Positions 1 to 7,948 are shown, counted from the stretch's first letter. The stretch is DNA of 22,820 nucleotides from WYEG01 sp049414625 (GCA_049414625.1 JBMSAU010000073.1:1-22820), one strand, 5' to 3'. Notes: generated by a model from the sequence alone, not told the origin. Made by a program: numbers and translations.

Positions 1-39
1 AGTTAAAACACTTCTCCTCATAGTTTAATAATTTAATCC

Positions 40-765
40 TTAATTAAAATTTTTGAACAGCCCCAGCATTAACATCTTCTTAGCATGATGCTTGCAACTA
101 TCTTTAATCAGCCCAAGCTCAGAAATTACTTCTTTCCTTATGGCATCCCGAAGCTTTGGGTCGTATTGAAAGGTCAAATCAACCGCTTCGCCTTTTAATC
201 TTTTCACCATCCTTGCGATGAGAAGCCCTATGTTTATAGCATCCATCAGGGCTTTATCGTCAAATATGGCTTTATCACCCCTGTTAGAATAGGCAATTCC
301 CCAGGGAGGGATGATTGCTCCCATAGAAGTAAGCACGGTAATCAGGTATCCAGTGGCAAAAGCACCTCCGTCGTCAGCTCCAACAGCGATAGCTCCCACT
401 ACCTTGCCTTCAAGATAGCTTGGCTCTCCAAACACTACCATGTTTTCAAGGGCGGTCATCCTGTCTATAAGGTTTTTCATCGGTCCTGATGGGGCAAACC
501 AATAGACAGGAGTAGCAAAAATGATCCCCTCTGCCTCATGAATTTTTTCTAAGATGACCTTTCCATAATCATCAAAGATGCACGGGAATTTACAGGTTGG
601 CTCTTCATCTTGCACACATCCAACGCAGGGTTTTACTTCACCATCATATAGGCTTAAAAGTTCAGTCTTTGCCCCCTCTCTTTCTGCACCTTTAAGCGCC
701 GAAATTAAAAGTTGCGCCGTTCCCCCGTTCTTGTGCGGCGACCCCAATATACCTATTACCTTCAT
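40..765 (-). CDS. NADPH-dependent FMN reductase-like / iron-sulfur flavoprotein
   Basis: A 241-residue flavodoxin-fold protein. It begins with a beta strand followed by a phosphate-binding loop (GSPHKNGGTAQLL, residues 8-20) that in this family holds the FMN phosphate. The ATPVYWFAPSGPMKNLIDR stretch near residues 84-102 is the conserved second flavin-binding segment. Between them lie four cysteines (C47, C50, C58, C62; CX2CX7CX3C), which resembles the compact cysteine motif of archaeal iron-sulfur flavoproteins, so a 4Fe-4S cluster is possible but not shown. The role is probably cytoplasmic electron transfer or quinone/nitro-compound reduction; the substrate is unknown. The ATG at 763-765 has a good ribosome site (AAAGGGGGTG) just upstream. 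It is a single gene, separated from the MBL gene behind it by a 263-base gap. Confidence 0.85.
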   Translation of the reverse strand: MKVIGILGSPHKNGGTAQLLISALKGAEREGAKTELLSLYDGEVKPCVGCVQDEEPTCKFPCIFDDYGKVILEKIHEAEGIIFATPVYWFAPSGPMKNLIDRMTALENMVVFGEPSYLEGKVVGAIAVGADDGGAFATGYLITVLTSMGAIIPPWGIAYSNRGDKAIFDDKALMDAINIGLLIARMVKRLKGEAVDLTFQYDPKLRDAIRKEVISELGLIKDSCKHHAKKMLMLGLFKNFN

Positions 766-935
766 AGCACCCCCTTTAAGCTAGTTTAAACCATGTTAGT
801 TATCTAAAAGACCCTTTTAGACCCCTTTTAAAAGTGAAAACGAAGGATTTTTTTAAAAAATAATTCATGAAAGGGATTGAGGCAACTTCGCTTTTTTATT
901 ACAATATCGCACTAACTTGACAACTTTAAAGCGAC

Positions 936-956
936 ATATCCATGGGATATATCCAT
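936..956. repeat. Palindrome plus direct repeat in the 766-1028 gap
   Basis: The 15-mer ATATCCATGGGATAT at 936-950 can pair as ATATCC/GGATAT around ATG. ATATCCAT at 936-943 recurs at 949-956, 13 bases on. It sits between the flavoprotein and MBL genes. It could be a binding site for a dimeric regulator or a chance AT-rich palindrome. The same gap also has a short tandem at 809-830 (AGACCCTTTT then AGACCCCTTTTA). I see no gene in this gap. Confidence 0.35.
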
Positions 957-1028
957 AGAATGGTGAACAACCGCTATTCTTTTCGGTTTAAAAAGGGCGT
1001 TTAAGTTGTAGATCGACATACTTTTTTC

Positions 1029-1778
1029 TCAAAAAGTTAATCTTAACCCGTCGTATGCGGCTACGACTTTAAGGTTTAGCTCAGAACTCAAGTCCTTTGC
1101 TACCTTGAAAGGATTTGCTCGGAGCATGGTCATCCCAAAATGGGTGATAACCGTTAGCTCCGGTCTTAAGCTCGCTAATAATTTTCGCACATCTTGGACC
1201 GAGAGATGAAGCACCCCCTCTTTAGGCTCATACCTTACTACATTCACGATTAGATAGTTCACCCCCTGAAATTCCGAAATAAGCTCTTCAAAAAAGGCAG
1301 TGTCAACAAGAAAACCAAGGCTTTTTCCATCCTTGAGGTTGAAGATAAAACCATAGGTTTCAGCTGAATGAAGAAGCTTTTTTGTGGTTTTAAAGCTAAA
1401 CTTAGCGGTTTGATAAGCCTCTTTCTCGGCTAAAAATATCGTTTCATCTAAAGCCTCCCTTAAATAGGAAAGAAGGATTCCTTCATCCCAGGCTTCCTTT
1501 GGGATAAAAAGCCTTCCCCGTTTTTTAAAGGTGCCCTCAGTTATAGCATCAACGATCACGTTTAGGTCTGCTGAGTGGTCAAGATGCTTGTGAGAAATAA
1601 GGATGTTTCTAATTTTCTCAACGGGTATCTTATGCTTGGCTAAATGGACGATGGTGCCAGGACCAGGGTCAAGAAGGAGAAATTCTCCATCCTCTTCCAG
1701 CACCGTCCCGGCAGAGGCTCTAAGCTGTTTAGCCACTACATACCTTGCCCCAGCCGTCCCAAGAAGATAAACATTCAT
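1029..1778 (-). CDS. Metallo-beta-lactamase-fold hydrolase (RNase Z-like)
   Basis: A 249-residue protein of the metallo-beta-lactamase superfamily. The metal-binding motif HxHxDH is H63-K-H65-L-D67-H68 (SHKHLDHSAD). Further likely ligands are H137 or H191, D159 (FLVDT) and H213 (ITHFGM). The N-terminal MNVYLLGTAGAR and the LLLDPGPGT strand are typical of the RNase Z/arylsulfatase-like branch that binds two metals. It is shorter than full tRNase Z (about 300) and I see no clear exosite arm, so 'MBL-fold hydrolase' is safer than tRNA 3' processing. It starts 79 bases downstream of the diguanylate cyclase stop, on the same strand, and may be read from the same transcript or from its own promoter in that AT-rich gap. 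Confidence 0.85.
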   Translation of the reverse strand: MNVYLLGTAGARYVVAKQLRASAGTVLEEDGEFLLLDPGPGTIVHLAKHKIPVEKIRNILISHKHLDHSADLNVIVDAITEGTFKKRGRLFIPKEAWDEGILLSYLREALDETIFLAEKEAYQTAKFSFKTTKKLLHSAETYGFIFNLKDGKSLGFLVDTAFFEELISEFQGVNYLIVNVVRYEPKEGVLHLSVQDVRKLLASLRPELTVITHFGMTMLRANPFKVAKDLSSELNLKVVAAYDGLRLTF

Positions 1779-1857
1779 GTTGCCAAAATTTTACCAAAAA
1801 AGCTAATTCAGAAACATTTTTTTTTAAATATAAGAAAAAATCTACAAAATAGTTTCA

Positions 1858-3123
1858 TTAGGATACGATTCGGTTTTTACCTAAGGACTTAGCTTTGTAA
1901 AGCTTGAAATCAGCGCTTTTTAGCATCTCTTCAAGGTTTTCTTTGAGTTCAAGCTCAACTCCAGCAGAAAAGGTGTAGGTAAGCTGCACATCTTCAAAAG
2001 ATAGTGGGTTTTGGACTATAAATTCCCTAAATTTTTCGAGGTAAGAAATGAATTCCTCTCTATTATTATAAAAACATATTAATGCAAACTCTTCGCCTCC
2101 GTAACGGGCGATAATATCCGTATGCCTTTTAAACCACTCTTTGAGCTTTTTACCGAAGTCGCATAGCACAAGGTCCCCAGCCTGATGTCCATAGGTATCG
2201 TTAATTTTCTTAAAGTTGTCTAAGTCAAACATCACCAACCCCAACTTATGCCCCGTTCTTTTAGCTATTTGAAAAAGCACTTCAGCTTTTGTAAAAAAGG
2301 TTTTTCGGTTGAGAAGCCCCGTTAAAGGGTCGTGGTTTGCTAAAAAGCTTAGCTCTTTTATGGCATCAAGGTAATCAAGTAGGTTGTTTACTCTTACCTT
2401 AAGCTCCTCTTCAAGGAAGGGTTTTCTCAAAAAATCGTTAGCCCCAGCTTTTAAGAGCTGAGGGACAAAGATGCTTGTCACATAGGCGGAAATAACAATT
2501 ACTCCCACTTCATGCTTTGAATATCGCTTCCTTAGATTGATTAAAAGGTCTATAGCCTCTCGCTCAAGATAGTAGTCAAGTAGGATCAACTCAAAGGTTT
2601 TCTCTTTCTCGAATATAAGTTTTTCTGCTTCGGCTAAGGTCTCTGCTTGGAAGACATTAAGACCGATTGATTTTAAGGTCTTAGTGATAACCGTTTGGGC
2701 AAGTTTAGAATCTTCAACTACGAGGATGTTTATATGCATATTCTTCAAGAGGCGTTTCACAGTTGAAAGAATTATTTCAGAAAGATTGGGGATATTTTTA
2801 AAAAGGACATCCGCTACCCCAAGATGTATACAAAATTCTCTGATGGCTGGGTCATAATTTCCTGTTAGGACAACCGTAGGAATATTAGACTTAACCAAGT
2901 ACTCTATAGCTTCTCCTTTTTCAGCATCAGGAAGATGATAATCACAGATGGCAAGGTCAAAATTTCCTTTTAAAAGTAGACCTTTAGCTTCAGAAAAAGA
3001 CATAGCATTGTTGACCTGAATTGTAGGAAGATGTCGGGAAAATAATTTGTTTAAAGCTTTATGAAAGAAATGGTCGTCCTCAACTATAAGAACCTTCTTG
3101 CCTTGAAGGAGGTTTGGCATCAT
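1858..3123 (-). CDS. Diguanylate cyclase with two receiver domains (REC-REC-GGDEF)
   Basis: Numbered from the ATG at 3121-3123 (421 residues). REC1 spans about 9-125, with acidic residues E15-D17, phosphoacceptor D61 (AICDYHLPD) and K109. REC2 spans about 130-250, with E137/D138, D183 (LILLDYYLE) and K234. The GGDEF domain spans about 260-421. Its active site is GGEEF at 342-346, preceded by RHTD at 333-336, the RxxD product-inhibition site exactly five residues before the GGEEF. So it should make cyclic di-GMP from GTP under dual phosphorylation control and feedback inhibition. An in-frame ATG at 3180 would add 19 residues and overlap the upstream gene by 28 bases. I prefer the double ATG at 3118-3123 because the REC fold begins right after it, although neither start has a clear ribosome site. 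No kinase is encoded nearby. Confidence 0.88.
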   Translation of the reverse strand: MMPNLLQGKKVLIVEDDHFFHKALNKLFSRHLPTIQVNNAMSFSEAKGLLLKGNFDLAICDYHLPDAEKGEAIEYLVKSNIPTVVLTGNYDPAIREFCIHLGVADVLFKNIPNLSEIILSTVKRLLKNMHINILVVEDSKLAQTVITKTLKSIGLNVFQAETLAEAEKLIFEKEKTFELILLDYYLEREAIDLLINLRKRYSKHEVGVIVISAYVTSIFVPQLLKAGANDFLRKPFLEEELKVRVNNLLDYLDAIKELSFLANHDPLTGLLNRKTFFTKAEVLFQIAKRTGHKLGLVMFDLDNFKKINDTYGHQAGDLVLCDFGKKLKEWFKRHTDIIARYGGEEFALICFYNNREEFISYLEKFREFIVQNPLSFEDVQLTYTFSAGVELELKENLEEMLKSADFKLYKAKSLGKNRIVS

Positions 3124-3152
3124 AATTTTTTTAAAAATTTTTTTAAGAATAA

Positions 3153-3800
3153 TTAATCTTTCTGTTTTTCCAAGGGGCATCCATTGCAGGAAGGAGACTT
3201 AGCTTTACAGTAGGTCTTCCCGCAGGCCACAAGCAAGGCATGAAATTCCTTAAAAAGGTTTAGGTCAGAAGGCAGGTTATTCATAAAAAATTCCTGAAGC
3301 TCATCATAAGTAGTCTCTTCAGGGGCTAAAGAGTGTCTATGTAAAATCCTGTAGGTGTAGGCATCAACCACAAAGATTGGATAATCAAGGGCATAAAGAA
3401 GGATGGAGTCAACCGTCTCCTTTCCAAGCCCTGAGATTCCTAAAAGCTCATCCCGAACCCTCCTTAAGTCTTTGCCGCGAAGCCTCTCTACTTCACCTTC
3501 GTATTTTTCAACAAGAAAGGATATAAAGTTTTTCAAGCGCTTAGCCTTAACATTGTAGTAGCCGCAAGGTCTTATCAGCTCCGCTAAGGTCTTTTGGTCA
3601 AGTTGGTAGAGTGCCCTTGGTGAAAGAAGACCCTTGGCTTTAAGGTTTTGGATAGCTTTTTCTACATTTTTCCAGTTTGTGCCTTGAGTGAGGATGGCAC
3701 CTACGCAGACTTCAAAAGGGGTTTCAGCAGGCCACCAGCCTTGCGGTCCAAAATGCTTAAACAAACGCTCATACATCTCAAGTAGAAGCTTAGAAGTCAT
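3153..3800 (-). CDS. Endonuclease III-like DNA glycosylase (HhH-GPD)
   Basis: A 215-residue protein of the HhH-GPD DNA repair superfamily, nearest to the endonuclease III-related branch (COG2231 type). The helix-hairpin-helix is at about 119-133 (LLGISGLGKETVDSI) and the catalytic aspartate is D146 in VVDAYTYR. The lysine that makes bifunctional endonuclease III a beta-lyase would fall at E128, so this is likely a monofunctional glycosylase. C-terminal cysteines are C193, C198, C205 and C208. C198-x6-C205-x2-C208 matches the first three ligands of the usual C-x6-C-x2-C-x5-C cluster, but the protein stops after C208 without the fourth; C193 might substitute. The start overlaps the end of the CysK-CysRS gene by 11 bases, so the two are probably translationally coupled. 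Confidence 0.85.
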   Translation of the reverse strand: MTSKLLLEMYERLFKHFGPQGWWPAETPFEVCVGAILTQGTNWKNVEKAIQNLKAKGLLSPRALYQLDQKTLAELIRPCGYYNVKAKRLKNFISFLVEKYEGEVERLRGKDLRRVRDELLGISGLGKETVDSILLYALDYPIFVVDAYTYRILHRHSLAPEETTYDELQEFFMNNLPSDLNLFKEFHALLVACGKTYCKAKSPSCNGCPLEKQKD

Positions 3801-6129
3801 AACGGAACTTCAAAACTCTTGTTTTTCCATTCTTCTCAAACAGACGATAACCAAGACGAGAAAGCTCATCCCTTATTCTATCTGCTGTCTCATAATCTAA
3901 TGCTTCCTTTGCTTTATCCCTTTTTTTTGCAAGCTCTAATATCTCCTTATCTAACACTTCTTCAGGAAAGGTAAGGATCTTATGCACTTTGTTGAATTCC
4001 TTAAGAGAGGCAAAAAGAGAAGACTTAAACCCTATGGGTAAGCCTTCTTTTGTAGCCTGATAAACCCTTTTTAAAAGCGTTATGAGCTCCGATATTGCAA
4101 GAGGGGAGTTAAGGTCCTCCTTTAGGGCGTTATCCCACTTAGTCTTAAAGCTCTCAAGAGACTGCCAAAGCCCTTCCTTTTGTTCTTCGGATAAGGCTTT
4201 TTCTTCCGTGATGGCAATCTGTCCTAAATAGGTTTCAAGTTTATCAAGGAGCCTTTTTGCCTGCTCAAGCGCTGAAAAACTAAGGTTTAGCTTACTTCTA
4301 TAATGGGCTTGAAGAAAAACTAACCTTAGATGCCTTCCCTCGTATCCTTGTTTTTTGATATCTTCGATAGTTATTCGGTTCTCAGAAGAGAGCCTTTTAC
4401 CCTCAAAGTAAGTTAGCCCCGTTGCCAAGTAATATCTTGCAAGTTCTTTACCGGTTAAAGCCTTGGCTACTGCACGGGTGTTTTCGAGATGAGGAAAGAT
4501 CAGGTCTTCGCCTGAGATGAAGATATCAAAGGTTCCTCCAAGGTATTTTAAGGCAAGGCAAGCGCAATGGATGTGCCAGGTTGGACGAACCCTTCCAAAG
4601 GGAGTTTCCACAAAATATCCAGCCTTCATCTCCAGAATATGCACCCTCTTTAGAAGGGCAAAATCAGCAGGCTCTTCCTTCTCGTAGTCCTCAGCATCTA
4701 TAGGTTCTCTATCCTTCATCGTCTTTAAGTCAAGCTTTACAAGCTTCCCATACTCTGGGAATCTTGAAACATCAAAATAAACGGCCGAAAACTTTTCATA
4801 GGCTTTGTTCTTTTGCATTAACTCCAAAGCAAAGTTTTTCATATCCTCTAAGTGCTCGCTAACCTTTGGACAGAGGTTTGGCTTGTCAATGGCTAAAAAC
4901 TCAAGGTCTTCAAAGAACTGGGTCTCGATTTCTGAGGTCAAATCTCTGAGGGGGCGGTTTTGAGTTAAGGCAGAAGCTATGGTTTTGTCGTCAAAATCGG
5001 TAAAGTTCATGACCCAAAATACTTCATAGCCCTTATGTTCAAGATATCTTTTAAGGAGGTCTGCGGTCAAAAGTCTACGGTAAAGACCCAGGTGAGGTCT
5101 GATGTTAAGCGTTGGTCCGCAGGTGTAGAGCTTAAGCCTAGCCTTTTCAAGAGGGATAAAAGGCTCACGCTTTCCGGTAAAGAGGTTCGAGAGGATTAAA
5201 TCAGCCTTTGGCTCTTTTTCTTCAAAGGACCAAAGAGGGGTAGAAAGATAGCGCTCGCCAGAATCAGGGAATATAACAACGATCAATCCTTCATCTATCT
5301 CCTCAGCAAGCTTTAGAGCACCCGCTAAAGCACAGCCTGAGCTCATGCCAACAAAAATCCCTTCTTTTCTGGCAAGCCATCTTGCCATCTCGTAGGCTTC
5401 CTCATCAGAAACATTGATGATCCTATCAAGGAAAGTTCGGTCAAAGATGCCCGGAGGAAAGGATTCTTTCATGTTCTTAAGTCCTTGAATTTTGTGCCCC
5501 GGATAAGGCTCAATGCCAACCACCTTTAAAGGCAAGCCAAAGTCCTTAGCATACCGGGCAATGCCCATTGCCGTCCCAGTTGTGCCAAGACCACAGACTA
5601 CATACCGAACTTTACCCTCAGTTTGAGCCCAGATCTCTGGAGCAGTTCCACGGTAGTGGGCTTGCCAGTTTGCTGGATTGTTGAACTGGTCAGGACAAAA
5701 GTATTTATCAGGGTTTTCCCGAACAAGGTCGTAAACAAATTCAATGGCTCCGTCTGTGCCTTTTTTAGCAGGGGTCAAAATTATCTCTGCCCCAAAGGCT
5801 TGCATTATTTTTCTTCTCTCAATGGATGCAGACTCAGGCATGGCGATCATACATTTGTAGCCCTTTACCGCACAAACTAAGGAAAGACCAATGCCAGTGT
5901 TTCCGCTCGAAGCTTCTACCACTATTTTATCCTTTGTAAGGATCCCTTTAGCCTCAGCATCCTCTATCATCGAGAGGGCTATGCGGTCTTTAACCGAGCC
6001 TCCGGGATTCACAGATTCAATCTTCCCCCAAATTTCAACCGTAGGCTTGACCTTAAGCTTGTTTAGCCTTACAATAGGAGTGTTTCCAATCCTATGAAGA
6101 ACGTTCTCAAATCGTATATAGGTTTGCAT
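3790..6129 (-). CDS. Cysteine synthase fused to a divergent cysteinyl-tRNA synthetase
   Basis: A single uninterrupted 779-residue frame. Residues 1-305 are a complete PLP cysteine synthase (CysK/CysM family): NPGGSVKDR with PLP lysine K47, SSGNTG 74-79, the phosphate loop GTTGT 182-186 and SSG 263-265. Residues 320-779 follow cysteinyl-tRNA synthetase from end to end: LYTCGPT (C337), NFTDFDDK 375-382, WHIHC 518-522, FPHLEN 545-550, a DALR-like helical region near 655-690 and the usual C-terminal tail (ADRIRDELSRLGY). Its signatures are altered: HIGH is HLGL (346-349), KMSKS reads about KRLSS (578-582), and the zinc-ligand glutamate of HHENE is T551. Known roles would be O-acetylserine + sulfide to cysteine, then cysteine adenylation. 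Whether tRNA is the acceptor is uncertain. A moderate AGGA site precedes the ATG. Confidence 0.9.
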   Translation of the reverse strand: MQTYIRFENVLHRIGNTPIVRLNKLKVKPTVEIWGKIESVNPGGSVKDRIALSMIEDAEAKGILTKDKIVVEASSGNTGIGLSLVCAVKGYKCMIAMPESASIERRKIMQAFGAEIILTPAKKGTDGAIEFVYDLVRENPDKYFCPDQFNNPANWQAHYRGTAPEIWAQTEGKVRYVVCGLGTTGTAMGIARYAKDFGLPLKVVGIEPYPGHKIQGLKNMKESFPPGIFDRTFLDRIINVSDEEAYEMARWLARKEGIFVGMSSGCALAGALKLAEEIDEGLIVVIFPDSGERYLSTPLWSFEEKEPKADLILSNLFTGKREPFIPLEKARLKLYTCGPTLNIRPHLGLYRRLLTADLLKRYLEHKGYEVFWVMNFTDFDDKTIASALTQNRPLRDLTSEIETQFFEDLEFLAIDKPNLCPKVSEHLEDMKNFALELMQKNKAYEKFSAVYFDVSRFPEYGKLVKLDLKTMKDREPIDAEDYEKEEPADFALLKRVHILEMKAGYFVETPFGRVRPTWHIHCACLALKYLGGTFDIFISGEDLIFPHLENTRAVAKALTGKELARYYLATGLTYFEGKRLSSENRITIEDIKKQGYEGRHLRLVFLQAHYRSKLNLSFSALEQAKRLLDKLETYLGQIAITEEKALSEEQKEGLWQSLESFKTKWDNALKEDLNSPLAISELITLLKRVYQATKEGLPIGFKSSLFASLKEFNKVHKILTFPEEVLDKEILELAKKRDKAKEALDYETADRIRDELSRLGYRLFEKNGKTRVLKFRYDF

Positions 6130-7092
6130 AAAGATTTTTCCTTTTTAAAAATCCTTCTTTGGATTTTGCTAGTATTTTACCCTTTAGGAGCCCCTTGCCA
6201 AGGCAGTGATGGGGTTATACTTTCGGCAAATTTTAGCACCGACCGAGCCGTCTACTTTCAGAACAAGGAGTATATTATTAAAGAGAAGGACACTCTTGTT
6301 GACCTTGCGGTAGCCTTTAAGGTTGGCTATCAACACTTGGTTAGCGCAAACCCTGGGATTGATCCTTGGGTCCCCCCACCTGGACAAAAGATCCTCATTC
6401 CTTATCAGGTTATCATCCCTCAAGACTTTCTTCTTCCCGAGAGGACTTATATCCTAATAAACCTTCCAGAGATGAGGCTTTATTTTTTTGACGCAAACAA
6501 GCTCTATGTCTTCCCCGTTGGTATAGCTGACGAGGGTAAGATTTCTCCGGAAGGAACCTACACAATTGTGAGAAAGAAAGAAAAGCCTACCTGGTATCCG
6601 CCACCCTCAATCTTAGCTGAAGACCCGAGCTTGCCAAAGGTTGTCCCACCAGGACCTGATAATCCCCTCGGGGATTATGCCCTCTACTTAGACCGAGGCA
6701 ACTACCTTATTCACGGGACAAACAAAGAGGAAAGCGTAGGTAGGAGAACAACCCATGGTTGCTTTCGCCTCTACAGAGAACACATAGCTTTTCTTTATCA
6801 TAATGTTCCCCTAAAAACTAAGGTTTTCATCGTCTACCAACCCATTAAGGTTGCCATTGAGGGAAAAAAGATATTCCTACAAGTCTTTCCAGACTTTGAA
6901 AAGCGTGTACCCAATCCCTTCTATTATGTTTTAAGAAAACTTTCAGCCCTTGCTGAGCTGAGAGGGGAAGACTTTAGGTTAAACCTTCTAAAGCTTGAAG
7001 AGGCGCTCGAAAGAGCAGACGGTTTAGTCTATGAAGTAGGAAGGCTTACTAAGCCCTCCTCGCAAACCTTTTCTTCACGAGAAAAAAGGTAA
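6094..7092 (+). CDS. LysM / L,D-transpeptidase (YkuD) envelope protein
   Basis: A 332-residue exported peptidoglycan enzyme. A hydrophobic segment at about 15-33 (FSFLKILLWILLVFYPLGA) acts as signal peptide or anchor. A LysM domain spans about 60-104 (the DTLVDLAVAF and LIP signature) and binds glycan. The YkuD domain spans about 118-248, with H207 (YLIHGTN) and the catalytic motif T220-H221-G222-C223-F-R225. The enzyme should form 3-3 cross-links or attach proteins to meso-DAP in the periplasm; the C-terminal 80 residues are charged, helical and unassigned. The start lies 36 bases inside the oppositely oriented fusion gene, so the two are divergent with overlapping 5' ends. A TTG at 6124 is an alternative start that would avoid most of this. 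AGGAG at 6076-6080 is somewhat far from the ATG. Confidence 0.85.
   Translation: MKNVLKSYIGLHKDFSFLKILLWILLVFYPLGAPCQGSDGVILSANFSTDRAVYFQNKEYIIKEKDTLVDLAVAFKVGYQHLVSANPGIDPWVPPPGQKILIPYQVIIPQDFLLPERTYILINLPEMRLYFFDANKLYVFPVGIADEGKISPEGTYTIVRKKEKPTWYPPPSILAEDPSLPKVVPPGPDNPLGDYALYLDRGNYLIHGTNKEESVGRRTTHGCFRLYREHIAFLYHNVPLKTKVFIVYQPIKVAIEGKKIFLQVFPDFEKRVPNPFYYVLRKLSALAELRGEDFRLNLLKLEEALERADGLVYEVGRLTKPSSQTFSSREKR
6174..6201 (-). promoter_or_regulatory. Candidate promoter of the cysteine synthase/synthetase operon
   Basis: On the minus strand, TTGGCA (6196-6201) and TAAAAT (6174-6179) are separated by 16 bases, about 45 bases upstream of the fusion gene's ATG. It lies inside the 5' part of the divergently oriented L,D-transpeptidase gene. 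Sequence match only. Confidence 0.4.
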
Positions 7093-7948
7093 GGGAAGAA
7101 ACTTCAACCTCCTCAACAAGCCCTGAGGTCCACAAGGTCTTTAGGGCTTCCACATGGAGCTTATGGGAGGAAAGCTCCGCGTAAACCTCGGCAACTAATG
7201 GTCTGCCAAGGACAAAAAGGTCTCCTACAAGGTCGAGCACTTTATGCCGGACAAACTCATCCTCAGTTCTTAAGCCTTCTGGGTTTAAGACCCCTTCTTC
7301 ATCAAGGACGATGGCGTTTGTTAAATCTCCACCCTTAAGGATTCCTTTTTTCCTTCTTTCTTCAAGAAGGCTTTTAAACCCAAAGGTCCGGGCAAAGCAT
7401 ACCTCTTTGAGGTAGTTCGTTGGTGTTAGGGTAAGGCTGAAAGACTGTTCTCCGATCAAAGGATGAGGAAAGCTTATCTTGACGGAGATGGTCGTAGCTG
7501 GTGAGCGGCGGAACCGAATAAAACCGTTTCCGTTTTGCATCTCAAAATCTTTACGAAGGTAGAACCTTTTCTTTAGCCTTGGAAGTATAGTATAGCCAGC
7601 ATGTCTCAGAGCCTGGACATAGGGGAGGGCAGAGCCGTCAAAAAGGGGTATCTCTTCTCCATAAACTTTTATGTAGGCAGCATCAATTCCAAGCCCGTGT
7701 AAAGCCGAAAGTAAATGCTCGATCAATAAGATGGTGTGCTCTCCGTCTGTTATGGCAGTTGCCCCGTCAAGCCCGATAACATTTTCTACTTTAAGGGGAA
7801 TTACAACCTTTGGGCTTAGGTCTGCCCTCTCAAAGAGGATCCCATCCCCCTCATACCTTGGATGGATTTCAACCCTAACATCTTTACCGCTAAAAACTCC
7901 AACCCCCTCAAGCACCACCTCTTTACCTACTGTTCTCATGTATTCCAT
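7049..7948 (-). CDS. lpxC: UDP-3-O-acyl-N-acetylglucosamine deacetylase LpxC
   Basis: The committed step of lipid A synthesis: zinc-dependent deacetylation of UDP-3-O-acyl-GlcNAc in the cytoplasm. Numbered from the ATG at 7946-7948 (299 residues): catalytic E77 and zinc ligand H78 (LLIEHLLSAL), further ligands H235 and D239 (VRHKVLDLVGD), the general acid histidine H262 (SSHKLH) and the ARTFGF segment at about 186-191. A TTG further upstream at 7969 keeps the frame open, but the ATG at 7948 is preceded by AGGGAGC at 7954-7960, which decides the start. The 3' end overlaps that of the convergent L,D-transpeptidase by 44 bases, so the last 14 or so codons of each gene share DNA. LpxC proves an LPS outer membrane capacity. 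Confidence 0.96.
   Translation of the reverse strand: MEYMRTVGKEVVLEGVGVFSGKDVRVEIHPRYEGDGILFERADLSPKVVIPLKVENVIGLDGATAITDGEHTILLIEHLLSALHGLGIDAAYIKVYGEEIPLFDGSALPYVQALRHAGYTILPRLKKRFYLRKDFEMQNGNGFIRFRRSPATTISVKISFPHPLIGEQSFSLTLTPTNYLKEVCFARTFGFKSLLEERRKKGILKGGDLTNAIVLDEEGVLNPEGLRTEDEFVRHKVLDLVGDLFVLGRPLVAEVYAELSSHKLHVEALKTLWTSGLVEEVEVSSLTFFLVKKRFARRA

Noticed and set aside
1..39. Start of another minus-strand gene at the window edge
   Set aside because: An ATG followed by a few open codons runs off the edge without a ribosome site; too short to support.
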